A stretch of 64,000 bases of DNA from Mucilaginibacter sp. SMC90 (GTDB taxonomy: Bacteria; Bacteroidota; Bacteroidia; Sphingobacteriales; Sphingobacteriaceae). The notes beneath the pieces were generated by a model, which saw only the letters and a list, made by a program, of their open reading frames with translations, was not told the origin of the DNA and did no database searches. A program made the position numbers and the translations under genes. Location of the stretch: positions 4,898,001-4,962,000 of the forward strand of contig NZ_CP094527.1 of assembly GCF_022811725.1 (NCBI RefSeq), given 5' to 3'. Positions 7,953 through 18,800 of the stretch are shown here, piece by piece; the stretch's first letter is position 1, and the number at the start of each line of letters is the position of its first letter.

Positions 7953-8299
7953 GATAAAAAGGCTAAAACCGGGAACGTTTCCGGGAACGTTCCCGGAAAT
8001 TGATTGCATAAAAGTAAAATCAGGTATTGTGTAAATATGACACTTAGGTATTTCCCAAATATGTCTTTAAATCCAAATTTCGCATAAAAACAATAATTTT
8101 TCTTCATCATTTCGATAAATTTTAATATTTCGTTAAAGTTAAAAAAGCCTTAATTAAACGCTTTAAAATTATCTTTTATATAAAATTTGCAATTGATATT
8201 TGTAAATGTAAATTAGTCGCATGCTGTTTCGGCCACAATAATAAACCAATTATAGCCGGCAAAATAAGCCTTTTTTTATCCATAAAAATCAATAAGTAA
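7953..8299. other. Divergent promoter region, esterase / susC
   Basis: Holds the tandem palindromic operator (7969-7996) on the esterase side and an AT-rich leader before susC. TTTG-containing runs near 8185-8205 could include a Bacteroidota -33/-7 promoter for susC, but I cannot fix one. No gene seen. Confidence 0.4.
7969..7996. promoter_or_regulatory. Tandem palindromic operator, LacI-like
   Basis: Two overlapping 16-bp palindromes sharing CCGG: CCGGGAACGTTTCCGG (7969-7984, one mismatch) and CCGGGAACGTTCCCGG (7981-7996, perfect). A palindrome centred on a CG step with GGAA/TTCC arms is the usual shape of LacI-family operators. They sit 17-44 bases before the esterase start. No LacI-type gene is in the window, so the regulator would be encoded elsewhere. 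Confidence 0.5.
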
Positions 8300-11200
8300 A
8301 TGAGAAAAAATTACTCAAAAAAGTATGTTCTTCTTTGTGCTTTCCTGATGATGTCGTTCATGGCGTTTTCACAAACCGGGAGTATTAAAGGAAAGGTATC
8401 TGATGAAACCAACCAGCCCCTCCCCGGTGCCACGGTTACTATCGATGGTACCACTATTGGTTCAACTACCGACCCTAATGGTAACTACGCCATTAACAAT
8501 GTTAAAGCCGGCACTTATACGCTGAGCATAAAATTTATCGGTTATATTACCCTAAAGAAAACGGTAACAGTTAACGGTGCTTTAATCGAAAACTTTACCG
8601 TACAGCCCGAAAGCAAAAGCCTTAATGAGGTAGTGGTTATCGGTTACGGTACGCAACGCAAAAAAGACCTGTCGGGTTCTATTACCAACGTAACAGCCAA
8701 AGATTTTCAAAAAGGTGTTATTACTACTCCCGAGCAATTAATTGCCGGTAAGGTTGCCGGTGTTTCCGTTATATCCAACAGTGGTGCACCAGGCTCAGGC
8801 AGCAAGATCCGTATTCGTGGCGGTGCTTCCTTGTCTGCCAGCAACGACCCGCTGATCGTTATTGACGGCGTACCGCTGGATAACGCCCGCAATGCTGATG
8901 GTACTTCAAAAATATCCGGCGTTGCCGACCCTTTAAGTTTGATAAACCCTAACGACATTGAGTCGTTTTCAGTGTTGAAAGATGCATCAGCTACTGCCAT
9001 TTATGGTAACAGGGCGTCAAACGGCGTTATTTTAATCACTACTAAAAAAGGGAAAAAAGGTAAACCAACTGTCGACTTCAGCTCACAATTTTCGGTATCA
9101 AAATTAGGCAAGGAAGTTAGCGTTTTAACCGCCGACCAACTCCGTGATTATGTTAAAGCTAACGGCACCACTGCTCAGCAAGCTTTATTGGGCACTGCAA
9201 ACACCGACTGGCAAAAACAGATATACCAAACAGCGCAAACTACTGATAACAATATCAGCGTATCAGGCGCTACAAAAGTACTGCCATACCGTATTTCAGC
9301 AGGCTATCTTAACCAGGAAGGTGTTTTAAAAACAGGTTCACTGAAGCGCTTTACCGGTGCAATTAATTTAAGCCCAAGCTTTTTTACCGATCACCTTAAA
9401 GTTAACTTAAATGTTAAAGGCGCAAACGTAAAACAACGGTTTGCAAATGAAGGCGCTATTGGTGCTGCAGTTAGCTTTAACCCTACCCTGCCGGTGTATT
9501 CAGGCAGCAACCGTTTCGGCGGTTACTATGAATGGCTTGACCCATCATCGGTTAACGGTCTTAAATCACTTGCACCTTTAAACCCGCTTGGTTTGCTGGA
9601 ACAGCGTGATGATAAAAGTAATGTTTATCGCAGTATTGGTAACTTAACATTAGATTATAAATTCCACTTCCTGCCAGAGTTACACGCCAATGTAAATCTT
9701 GGTTATGATGTATCAAACGGCCGCGGTACTGTATTTGTAAGCGATAGCGCTGCTTCGGGCTACAAAAGATACAAGGACGCTAACGGTGTTTTCCATGGTG
9801 GTACAAATACGCAATACAAGCAACTGCAATCAAACAAAATATTTGAAGGCTACTTAAGCTATGCCAAGGATATTAAAGATATCAAAAGCCATATCGATGC
9901 GATAGCAGGTTATTCATACCAGGATTTCCTGACCACAAGCTACAATTTCCCGGATGTTACTGCCGATGGCACCATTGTATCAAAACCAATATATCCATAT
10001 GATAAGCCAGAAAACAGGTTGATTTCGGTATATGGCCGTTTAAACTATATTTTCGATGATAAGTACATTTTAACCGGTACTATACGCCGCGATGGCTCGT
10101 CAAGGTTTGCACCGGATAGAAGGTATGGCACTTTCCCATCTGCTGCATTTGCGTGGAAAATGATCAACGAAGATTTTCTTAAAGGCTCAAAAACAGTATC
10201 CGACTTAAAATTACGCCTCGGTTGGGGTAAAACCGGCCAGCAGGATATTGGTGAAAATTACAGCTATATTTCATACTACAACCTGAGCAATAATACGGCT
10301 CAGTATCAATTAGGTAATACTTTTTATAACTTGTATCGCCCGGGTGGCTATTATCCTAACAGGAAATGGGAAGAAACCACCGCGGCCAACATTGGTTTTG
10401 ACTTCGGCTTCATTGATAACCGCATTACAGGTACTATCGATTATTATCATCGGAAAACTTCAGCCCTGCTTAACAATATATCTCAACCGGCTGGTTCAAA
10501 CTTCTCTAACGAGATCGTGGCTAATATCGGTAATGCTACCAGCAGTGGTTTTGAGTTTAATATCAACGCAGATATTATCAGGAGTACAGAACTTACCTGG
10601 AGCGTTGGCCTTAACGCAACTTACAACCAAAACAAGATCACCAAACTCACCATTGCTCCAGACCCTAACTATGCAGGTGCTCCTGTAGGGGGGATATCTG
10701 GTGGTACAGGTCAAAACATTCAAATTAATTCGGTTAACTACCCGCGTTACTCTTTTTATGTATATCAACAAGTATACGGCCCGGACGGCAAGCCGCTTGA
10801 CGGCGTATTTGTTGACCGCAACAATGATGGGATAATCAACAATCAGGATCTTTACCAATACAAAAGCCCCGACCCTAAAGGCTACTTTGGTTTAACATCA
10901 AATGTAAACTACAAACAATGGTCGGCAGGTTTTACTGCAAGGGCAAGTGTGGGTAACTATGCATACAACAACGTATTTTCAAGCACAGGTACCCAACGAA
11001 GCATCATTAATCCTATCGGTGTGATCAATAACGGTTCTACCAATGTACTGCAAAGCGGTCTTACCGGTAGCAGTGATAAAAATGTACTTTCAGACTACTA
11101 CATTCAAAATGCATCGTTTATCCGCATGGATAATATAAACGTGGGTTACAATTTTGGCAAGGTATTCAAAAATGCCGGAGTTTTAAGATTAAGCGCCAAC

Positions 11201-11323
11201 GTACAAAATGTGTTTGTAATTACTAAATACAAAGGTGTTGACCCTGAAATAGGCACAGGTATCGATAACAACCTGTATCCAAGGCCGCGTACCTATGTTT
11301 TAGGGCTTAATTTATCACTATAA
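8300..11323 (+). CDS. SusC/RagA-type TonB-dependent outer-membrane transporter
   Basis: 1007 residues. Signal peptide ends at about 25 (MAFSQ), then a carboxypeptidase-like beta domain (GSIKGKVSDETNQPLPGA) to about 110, plug domain with the SusC markers EVVVIGYGTQRKKDL and DPLIVIDGVPLD, then the beta-barrel to a terminal aromatic/Leu strand (YVLGLNLSL). Imports glycans across the outer membrane with its SusD partner, powered by TonB. First gene of susC-susD-susE (33-base gap to susD). No glycoside hydrolase lies in this cluster, so the substrate is only hinted at by the SusE-like protein and the CBM-carrying esterase (alpha-glucan-like or an acylated oligosaccharide). Confidence 0.95.
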   Translation: MRKNYSKKYVLLCAFLMMSFMAFSQTGSIKGKVSDETNQPLPGATVTIDGTTIGSTTDPNGNYAINNVKAGTYTLSIKFIGYITLKKTVTVNGALIENFTVQPESKSLNEVVVIGYGTQRKKDLSGSITNVTAKDFQKGVITTPEQLIAGKVAGVSVISNSGAPGSGSKIRIRGGASLSASNDPLIVIDGVPLDNARNADGTSKISGVADPLSLINPNDIESFSVLKDASATAIYGNRASNGVILITTKKGKKGKPTVDFSSQFSVSKLGKEVSVLTADQLRDYVKANGTTAQQALLGTANTDWQKQIYQTAQTTDNNISVSGATKVLPYRISAGYLNQEGVLKTGSLKRFTGAINLSPSFFTDHLKVNLNVKGANVKQRFANEGAIGAAVSFNPTLPVYSGSNRFGGYYEWLDPSSVNGLKSLAPLNPLGLLEQRDDKSNVYRSIGNLTLDYKFHFLPELHANVNLGYDVSNGRGTVFVSDSAASGYKRYKDANGVFHGGTNTQYKQLQSNKIFEGYLSYAKDIKDIKSHIDAIAGYSYQDFLTTSYNFPDVTADGTIVSKPIYPYDKPENRLISVYGRLNYIFDDKYILTGTIRRDGSSRFAPDRRYGTFPSAAFAWKMINEDFLKGSKTVSDLKLRLGWGKTGQQDIGENYSYISYYNLSNNTAQYQLGNTFYNLYRPGGYYPNRKWEETTAANIGFDFGFIDNRITGTIDYYHRKTSALLNNISQPAGSNFSNEIVANIGNATSSGFEFNINADIIRSTELTWSVGLNATYNQNKITKLTIAPDPNYAGAPVGGISGGTGQNIQINSVNYPRYSFYVYQQVYGPDGKPLDGVFVDRNNDGIINNQDLYQYKSPDPKGYFGLTSNVNYKQWSAGFTARASVGNYAYNNVFSSTGTQRSIINPIGVINNGSTNVLQSGLTGSSDKNVLSDYYIQNASFIRMDNINVGYNFGKVFKNAGVLRLSANVQNVFVITKYKGVDPEIGTGIDNNLYPRPRTYVLGLNLSL

Positions 11324-11355
11324 CCTTATAGCTGATCATTTTAAAAGAAATCAAC

Positions 11356-12948
11356 ATGAAAAGAAATTCAATAAAACTTATAATAATTGGCGGCTTATTG
11401 GCAGCAGGCTCAATGTCGTCGTGCAATAAAAAGCTCAACTTAATTCCCACAAACGATCTGACATCGGCTCAGGTGTATAACTCTCCCGAAGGTTATAAAC
11501 AGGCATTTGCCAAAGTGTATGGTGCATATGCTTTAACCGGCAACTCCGGCCCTGCAGGGAACGGCGACGTACAGGGTATCGACGAAGGAACATCTGACTT
11601 TTATCGTTTGATGTGGTGTGCGCAGGAATTACCTACTGATGAAGCTGTTGTTGGATGGGGTGATCCCGGTCTGCCTGACTTTCATAATATGTCATGGTCG
11701 TCAAGTAACCTGTTCCTTAAAGGTATTTATTACAGGGCAGTTTACCAGATAACGCTTGCTAACGATTTTATTCGTCAGTCAACAGATGCTAACCTCAGCA
11801 GCAGAGGCATTTCAGGTGCTGATGCCACCAATATAAAAATGTACGCTGCAGAGGCACGTTTCTTAAGGGCCTATCAGTATTCCATATTAATGGACCTTTT
11901 TGCTAATCCTCCGTTTGTTACCGAAAATGACGCACTGGGTTCAACCCTGCCAAAACAAATAAGCCGCAAGGATCTATTCAGTTACATTGAAAGTGAGCTT
12001 AAAGCGATTGATGGAACTTTAGCCAAACCACGGGCAAACGAATATGGCCGTGCCGATCAGGCTGCAGAATGGGCACTGTTGGCAAGGATCTATCTGAATG
12101 CCGAAGTTTATACCGGTACAGCACATTATGGCGACGCTATCACCTACTCGAAAAAAGTTATTGATAATGGCGGTTATAAGCTAATTAGCGACTACACAAA
12201 ACTAATGCGTGCCGATAATAACCTCAATACCGATGAGTTTATTTTAACCATTAACTATGATGGTTTGCGCACACAAAGCTACGGCGGAGCAACCTTCATG
12301 ACCCACGCTCCGGTAGGCGGCTCTATGCCGGCCGGTGAGTATGGTATCAGCGGCGGATGGGCTGGTTTACGTACCACTAAAGCTTTGGTAAACCTGTTTC
12401 CGAATGGTGCAGCAAGTGCCGATAAACGTGCGCAGTTTTACACCAATGGCCAGGCGCTTGAAATATCGGATATCAGCACATTTACGGATGGTTATGCCAT
12501 TTCAAAATTCAAGAATGTAAAAATAGCCGATGGTAAACCAGGTTCAAGCCTTGATTATGCAGATATGGACCTTCCTATTTTCAGGCTTGCAGAACAATAC
12601 CTGATATACGCTGAAGCGACAACAAGAGGTGGTACCGGGGGCGATCTGAGCCTTGCTGTGAACTACATCAACAAGCTGCGTGAAAGGGCCTATGGCAACA
12701 CAAGCGGTGATGTAACCAGCATTACCACCGACCAGATCCTTGATGAAAGAGGACGCGAACTATACTGGGAAGGCTTCCGCCGTACAGACCTGATCCGCTA
12801 TAAGAAATTTGTTGAGGATACTTACTTGTGGCCGTTTAAAGGAGGCGCTAAAGGAGGTAAAAGCGTTGAAAGCTACCGCACTATTTATCCGTTACCGACA
12901 AGTGATGTTGCTGCCAACCCTAACCTAAAACAAAACGCGGGCTATTAA
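11356..12948 (+). CDS. SusD/RagB family surface glycan-binding lipoprotein
   Basis: 530 residues. Lipoprotein signal with Cys in MSSCNKK at about 23; the early NDLTSAQVYNSPEGY and late ELYWEGFRRTDLIRY (about 470-485) are classic SusD features, the latter in the C-terminal region shared by nearly all RagB/SusD proteins. TPR-like helices form the platform that lids the SusC channel. Follows susC by 33 bases and precedes a SusE-like gene, so it belongs to one operon. Confidence 0.95.
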   Translation: MKRNSIKLIIIGGLLAAGSMSSCNKKLNLIPTNDLTSAQVYNSPEGYKQAFAKVYGAYALTGNSGPAGNGDVQGIDEGTSDFYRLMWCAQELPTDEAVVGWGDPGLPDFHNMSWSSSNLFLKGIYYRAVYQITLANDFIRQSTDANLSSRGISGADATNIKMYAAEARFLRAYQYSILMDLFANPPFVTENDALGSTLPKQISRKDLFSYIESELKAIDGTLAKPRANEYGRADQAAEWALLARIYLNAEVYTGTAHYGDAITYSKKVIDNGGYKLISDYTKLMRADNNLNTDEFILTINYDGLRTQSYGGATFMTHAPVGGSMPAGEYGISGGWAGLRTTKALVNLFPNGAASADKRAQFYTNGQALEISDISTFTDGYAISKFKNVKIADGKPGSSLDYADMDLPIFRLAEQYLIYAEATTRGGTGGDLSLAVNYINKLRERAYGNTSGDVTSITTDQILDERGRELYWEGFRRTDLIRYKKFVEDTYLWPFKGGAKGGKSVESYRTIYPLPTSDVAANPNLKQNAGY

Positions 12949-13022
12949 AAAATACACGGGAGGTGCAGACACTATCTACCCTCCCGTTTAACGATATTTC
13001 AAATTCAATTTCAGAAAAAAAC

Positions 13023-14099
13023 ATGAAAAAATCATTTACGAAATTCCTGGCCCTGGGCGGTATTGCTGTGATGATGCTGGCATCCTGTAAAAAGGACGAA
13101 ACAAAGGTTGTAGCCGACCCATCAAAAGCCAAAGGATCATTTACTGCAAGTACTACAACCCCGGCCCTGAGTAAGGCAAACCTTGATGGCGAAGCGGTGG
13201 CCTTCACCATCAAATCTCCTGATTATGGGTTTAAAGCGGCTATATCAAACAGCATTCAATTCAGTACCACTGATGATTTCTCAAGCCCTAAAGAGGTTTC
13301 TATAGATTTAAAAGCGACCGCAAAATCCTTCAATGTGCTTGACTTTAACAACATTTTGTTGGGCATGAACCTTCCAACCGGCGTTTCAACAACAGTAAAA
13401 GCAAGGTTAAAAACCCAGTTTACCGGATCGGCGGTTGCACCAACTTATTCAAGTGTGGTTTCGCTTACCGTAACCCCCTTCCCGTTAACCTCATTTATTT
13501 ATCTTGGCGGTGCCTATGAAGACTGGGCTGTACCAAGTCCTAATGTTGACAGTTTGCTATCTGCAACAAGCAATGGCATCTATACCGGTATCATTAATTT
13601 CCCTGCGGGTAAACTTGATTTTAAAGTTTTACCAACCAACAAAAACTACGACGGCAATTATGGTTCGGACGGACCGGGCAAAATAACTCAGGGCACTGGT
13701 AACCCTCCAAACATTACCGCACCTGCTGCCGGCTTGACATGGGTTACAGTTGATATGAACGCCAAAACGATAAGCTTTGAAGCTGTAAAATATTATTACA
13801 GCCTTATCGGCAACGCAACTCCGGGTGTGGCCTGGAATACCGATACCGACCTCAAGTATGATAATGGTAACCAGGTTTGGCAAACTACTGTGCTCATGGT
13901 ACCAGGTGAATTTAAAGTTCGCCGTAATCATGATTGGGGCACAAGCTACGGCATTCCAAAAGTAGGTGCAGACGGCGCTACACTTGCATCATCTGATAAT
14001 GATAACATCCCGGTAGCTACGGCAGGCACTTACCATGTAACCTTCGCGTTAAATGCCGCCGACAATACTAAAGCTACATACACATTGGTAAAAAAATAA
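13023..14099 (+). CDS. SusE/SusF-like outer-membrane starch-binding lipoprotein
   Basis: 358 residues from the ATG at 13023 (MKKSFTKF), chosen because it begins a clear lipoprotein signal (MMLASCKKDE); an in-frame start 60 bases upstream has no signal. An N-terminal SusE Ig-like domain (TTPALSKANLDGEAVAF, SIQFSTTDDF) to about 155 is followed by two CBM-like beta domains, FIYLGGAYEDW and YYSLIGNATPGVAWN, each with the Trp pattern of SusE/SusF starch-binding modules. Surface-exposed, holds glycan near the SusCD transporter. Third gene of the operon and followed by a strong terminator. Confidence 0.88.
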   Translation: MKKSFTKFLALGGIAVMMLASCKKDETKVVADPSKAKGSFTASTTTPALSKANLDGEAVAFTIKSPDYGFKAAISNSIQFSTTDDFSSPKEVSIDLKATAKSFNVLDFNNILLGMNLPTGVSTTVKARLKTQFTGSAVAPTYSSVVSLTVTPFPLTSFIYLGGAYEDWAVPSPNVDSLLSATSNGIYTGIINFPAGKLDFKVLPTNKNYDGNYGSDGPGKITQGTGNPPNITAPAAGLTWVTVDMNAKTISFEAVKYYYSLIGNATPGVAWNTDTDLKYDNGNQVWQTTVLMVPGEFKVRRNHDWGTSYGIPKVGADGATLASSDNDNIPVATAGTYHVTFALNAADNTKATYTLVKK

Positions 14100-14123
14100 C
14101 AGAGTTGATTGATTGATTTATGC

Positions 14124-14157
14124 AGCCCCGCACGGTGAAAACCTGCGGGGCTTTTTT
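14124..14157 (+). terminator. Terminator of the susCDE operon
   Basis: Stem AGCCCCGCA (14124-14132) / TGCGGGGCT (14144-14152), then six T, 25 bases past the susE stop. Confidence 0.9.
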
Positions 14158-14289
14158 GACCGTTGATTTTTTGAAGATGATTGCGCTGATTACGTTGATT
14201 TGATAAATTGATTTACCGCCTAAACACAACGCAGGAAAATCAACGAAATCATAAAATCATTCCTCACTATGAACGCCCAGTCAGCGGTC

Positions 14290-14320
14290 AAAAAAAGCGA
14301 TGAGGTCATCCCCCATCGCT
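14290..14320 (-). terminator. Terminator of the citrate synthase gene
   Basis: Minus strand AGCGATG (14314-14320) / CATCGCT (14297-14303) followed by a run of T (14290-14296), about 60 bases past the gltA stop. Confidence 0.8.
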
Positions 14321-14378
14321 TTCCTGTTTTATATTTTCTATAAGCTATGATCCCATTAAACATGAACCATATCTGAAC

Positions 14379-15665
14379 TTAGCGGTTCGCTATATCCACG
14401 TATTCTTTGCTGGTGGCACCAACGTAGATCTGGCGTGGGCGGCCGATAGGCTCTTTGTTTTCTTTCATTTCTTTCCACTGGGCTATCCATCCAGGCAAAC
14501 GGCCTAATGCAAATAATACAGTAAACATATCGGTTGGGAAACCTAATGCACGATAAATGATACCTGAGTAAAAATCAACGTTCGGGTAAAGTTTGCGCTC
14601 AACAAAGTATGGATCTTTCAGGGCAACTTCTTCCAGTTTCTTAGCTATTTCCAATACTTCATCATTGATGCCCAGCTTTTCTAAAATATCATCACATGCT
14701 TTTTTGATGATCTTTGCACGCGGATCAAAGTTTTTATAAACACGGTGACCGAAGCCCATTAAGCGGAAAGGATCATTTTTATCTTTAGCCTTTGCAATCC
14801 ATTTATCAGTATCGCCCCCGTCTTCCTTGATCTTCTCCAGCATTTCAATCACAGCCTGGTTAGCACCGCCATGCAGCGGGCCCCAAAGTGCCGAGATACC
14901 TGCGGATACCGAAGCATAAATGTTAGAATCAGAAGAGCCAACAATACGTACGGTAGATGCTGAACAGTTTTGTTCATGATCGGCATGTAAGATCAGCAAT
15001 TTGTTCATCGCGTCAATCACAACCGGATCGATAGTTACGTCTTCTGTGCGCTGACCAAAGGTCATGTACAGGAAGTTAGTAACATAGTCATATTTATTTT
15101 TAGGATAGATAACCGGGTGGCCTAATGATTTTTTATAGATCCATGAAACCACGGTAGCCATCTTGGCAAGCATTTTAATAATGCTTTGATTAAGTTCTTC
15201 GGTGGTTTGAGAAGGCTTTAGCGATTCCGGATAAAAAGCAGATAACGCTGACACCAATGACGACAGTTGCCCCATCGGATGCGATTTTGACGGGAAGCCA
15301 TCAAAAAACTTTTTCATATCCTCGTGCACCAATGTATGGCGGCTTAGCTCGTACTGAAACGCCTTCAGTTGGTCGGCAGTAGGCAATTCACCATAGATCA
15401 GCAAATAAGCAACTTCAATAAATGATGATTTTTCGGCTAATTGCTCAATGGGATAACCACGATATTTAAGGATTCCCTGTTCCCCATCTAAAAAAGTAAT
15501 GGCGCTTTTGGTAGCGCCTGTATTTTTATACCCGATATCAAGTGTTACATAACCTGTTTGGTCGCGAAGCTTAGAAATATCGATTGCCTTTTCACCTTCA
15601 GTGCCCTCAATAACCGGGAGCTCAAATGTTTTATCACCAATTTTTAGTTGTGCTGTTTCCGCCAT
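14379..15665 (-). CDS. gltA: Citrate synthase
   Basis: 428 residues from the ATG at 15665 (MAETAQLKIGDK). Upstream in-frame Met codons would lie on the -7 box at 15684-15691, so this start is preferred. Condenses acetyl-CoA with oxaloacetate, first step of the TCA cycle. Type II hexameric citrate synthase by length, with active-site parts GPLHGGANQ and GFGHRVYKNFDPR (the two catalytic histidines) and NVDFYSG (catalytic Asp). The N-terminal beta-rich extension (LPVIEGTEGEKAIDI) is typical of Gram-negative type II enzymes. Monocistronic with its own terminator; divergent from the histidine kinase at 15822. Confidence 0.97.
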   Translation of the reverse strand: MAETAQLKIGDKTFELPVIEGTEGEKAIDISKLRDQTGYVTLDIGYKNTGATKSAITFLDGEQGILKYRGYPIEQLAEKSSFIEVAYLLIYGELPTADQLKAFQYELSRHTLVHEDMKKFFDGFPSKSHPMGQLSSLVSALSAFYPESLKPSQTTEELNQSIIKMLAKMATVVSWIYKKSLGHPVIYPKNKYDYVTNFLYMTFGQRTEDVTIDPVVIDAMNKLLILHADHEQNCSASTVRIVGSSDSNIYASVSAGISALWGPLHGGANQAVIEMLEKIKEDGGDTDKWIAKAKDKNDPFRLMGFGHRVYKNFDPRAKIIKKACDDILEKLGINDEVLEIAKKLEEVALKDPYFVERKLYPNVDFYSGIIYRALGFPTDMFTVLFALGRLPGWIAQWKEMKENKEPIGRPRQIYVGATSKEYVDIANR

Positions 15666-15683
15666 AGAAATTTGTATCTGCAA

Positions 15684-15691
15684 CAAATGTA
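15684..15691 (-). promoter_or_regulatory. Bacteroidota -7 box of gltA
   Basis: TACATTTG on the minus strand, matching TAnnTTTG, 19 bases before the ATG at 15665, implying a very short leader. Confidence 0.6.
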
Positions 15692-15821
15692 AATAAATCT
15701 GCGTATTAATAACCGCTAATATAATTTACTGTTTGTAAAAATTTACCGGCAAATTTATTATTTTACGACCTGTATTTTTGCTTATACACGTTAATAATTG
15801 ATTAAAAAATTACTGCCAACC

Positions 15822-18800
15822 ATGTCGCTAAAAGGTAACTCATTGGTAATGATCCAAAACGAAGCTACCGTTTACCGGCTCTTACTTATAGGTTTATTTA
15901 TTGCAAGCCCCTCATTACATTATCTTTGCTCCAACAATTCTTATGATCCTTTTTGGTTAAGAGGTATAAACTGTTTTTTTTGTGCCCTTGCCTTGTTTTT
16001 TTCTTTCATAAACAACAAAACTTTTTATAAAGCGGGCATCGTTGCTACAATATCATCCTTCCTGATTGTAAACAACTGCATTTTACTCAGCAAAAACGAA
16101 TTTCAACATGTGTATCTGTTTAGCGCTATAACTATTTTTATTGCCCTGACCTTATTTTGCAAAAAACGCAGGGAATTTATAATTATCAGCCAGGCTAACC
16201 TTGCAGTTATCGTAATAGCCTATTTTACAGCACCCCGGCTTGCTATTTCGCCTGCTGTGCTAATGGTACTTATCCTGTTTTTTACATTAATAGCCTATGT
16301 TTCGTTTTTGGTAGTTATGGCTTACCAGTACCAGCTCAACAGCGCTGTTGAGAGTGTGATGAGGCTTAACCAAAGCCTTATGGTTAATGATGCAAAGCTA
16401 CGTGAAAGCCAAAACCATCTTAATGCATTGATCAACTCACTTAATGACATTATTTTTGAATTTGATGAAACCAAAACCTGTATCAACGTTTGGTTTAATG
16501 AAATAACCGAACGTGCTGTTGACCCACGGATAGCAGTTGGAAAAACACTTGATCTTGTTGTGGGGCCGCAAAAGGCCGAAAAATATGATAAGGCCTTAAA
16601 TTATGTTATAGAAACCCACAAACCGATATCTATAGAGTTTTTATCTGATTACGATAGCGGGCATTCATTTACAGCCAATTTTACCCCCATCTTTGATATT
16701 ACAACAGGCTATACAGGCCGAATTTCGGCTTCCGTAATTGATATAACAGAACAAAAGAAATATGAACAGGCCCTGAAAGAAAATGAAGGGTTATTGCTGG
16801 AAGCCCAAAACATTGCAAAAATTGGAAACTGGTGGTATGATCATGAAAGCAAGGAAACCTTTTGGTCGGCCAATCTGAATGGCTTGCTCGGGATTGAAAA
16901 TATCCCCGCCGGTATGAACCGCTTTCAATATTACATAAGCCTGGTACATCCCGACGACAGACAATATGTTTTTGAATATCTTGCATCTATCCGTACCACA
17001 ACACAAAACAAAATTGAGCATAAATTCATTACGCCGGCTGGGCACCTAAAATATATCCGGATACAAAGGGGCGAAAAGGCATTAAAATCAGGTACAGGTT
17101 CAAGTAAGCGTACTTTTGGTATTATTCAGGATATTACCGAAGCCCGCCTGGCCGATAAAGCAGTAAAGTTAAGCCAGCTTGAGCTTATGGAGGCCCAGGC
17201 CATTGCTAAAATCGGCAACTGGAAATATGATGTTGTTACGGGCAACCTAAGCTGGTCGGACGAGCTAAACAATATCTACGAGCTTGGCGATGACACTTCG
17301 TTATACCGGAAAACATTCGTAAACCTGCTGCTTAAGTATGTTCATCCAAATGATAAGCTTATCATCAGGAAACTGTTGCAAAGTGATGCCAACACCATGG
17401 ATTCATCACACGAATATCGTGTAATAACTCCTCAGGGTAATTTAAAATATCTGAGTATCATAGCCGGGAAACGTTTGTACAATGAAGATGGCAGCGTACG
17501 CAAAATCATTGGCACACTGCAGGATATAACAGCGCGTAAACAGGCCGAGCTTGACTATAGAAGCGCCGAAAACAAATACAAATCGGTACTTGAAAAAATC
17601 AACATGGTGGCCATTACGGTTGACGGAAATGGGCTGATAACCTTTTGTAATAACTATTTGGCCAAGCTTATTGGTTATAAACAGCACGAGCTGATAGGCA
17701 TGAACTGGATGGATAACTTTATACCTGAAGATCTGAAGGACTTTTTAAAGGGATGGTTTGCCAACAAAACTATTTTACCGCACTATATAAACCCCATTAT
17801 TTGCCGTAACGGCGAACAGCGCACCATTAGCTGGCAAAACACCGTTTTTTATAATGAAAATGGCGATATAAAGGAAACTACCAGCATTGGCGAAGATATT
17901 ACCGATCAGGAAAAAGCACGCCTGGACCTGATCTGGGCGAAAGAAATGGCCGAAAAATCGTCAAAGTTCAAGTCGGATTTTCTATCCATCATGAGCCATG
18001 AGATCCGTACGCCAATGAACGCAGTTATTGGCACAACCAACCTGCTGCTTGACGAAAACCCGCGTCCCGAACAGATAGAATACCTCAATACGCTTAAATT
18101 TTCGGGCGAAAACCTGCTGGCTATCATTAATGATATCTTAGATTATAACAAGATCGAAGCCGGGAAACTGGAGCTAAACAAGTCCAGATTCAACATTCAT
18201 CACCTTATCCATAAAATAAAGCAGTCTTTTGCCCCCCGGGCTATTGAAAAGCAACTGATACTTGAGGTAATAACAGATGACGATATCCCGGAAGATTTAA
18301 TAGGCGACGCCATGCGGCTGAGCCAGGTACTTAATAACTTAATCGGCAATGCTATCAAATTTACGCATACTGGTAAGGTTATTATCCGGCTTGATAAAGA
18401 TGCTTTAACCTCAAACTCGGTTAGTATCAAATTTGCAGTTACCGACACAGGCATCGGTATTGCTCCCGAAAGCTTTAACATCGTTTTTGATCCTTTCATG
18501 CAGGACCAGCAGGTGATCAATAATGATTACGGCGGCACCGGTTTAGGCCTTGCTATTACTAAAAGGCTGGTTGAACTACATAACAGCACCATTGCCGTAC
18601 TCAGCGAACTGGGTAAAGGCACCACTTTTACCTTTACCATAAACTTTGGTATCGCGCCGGAAATCCCCACTTCAAAACCGGCTACCGTCCTGGTAAATAA
18701 CACAGTTAATAACCTGCAGGGTATGAATATCTTAGTGGTGGACGACAATAAAATGAACTTGATGATAGCCGGCAAATTTTTAAAACGCTGGAATGCACGC

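Noticed and set aside
15798..15821. TTG start for the hybrid kinase
   Set aside because: An ATG 24 bases downstream gives a protein with the same membrane region and needs no rare start codon.
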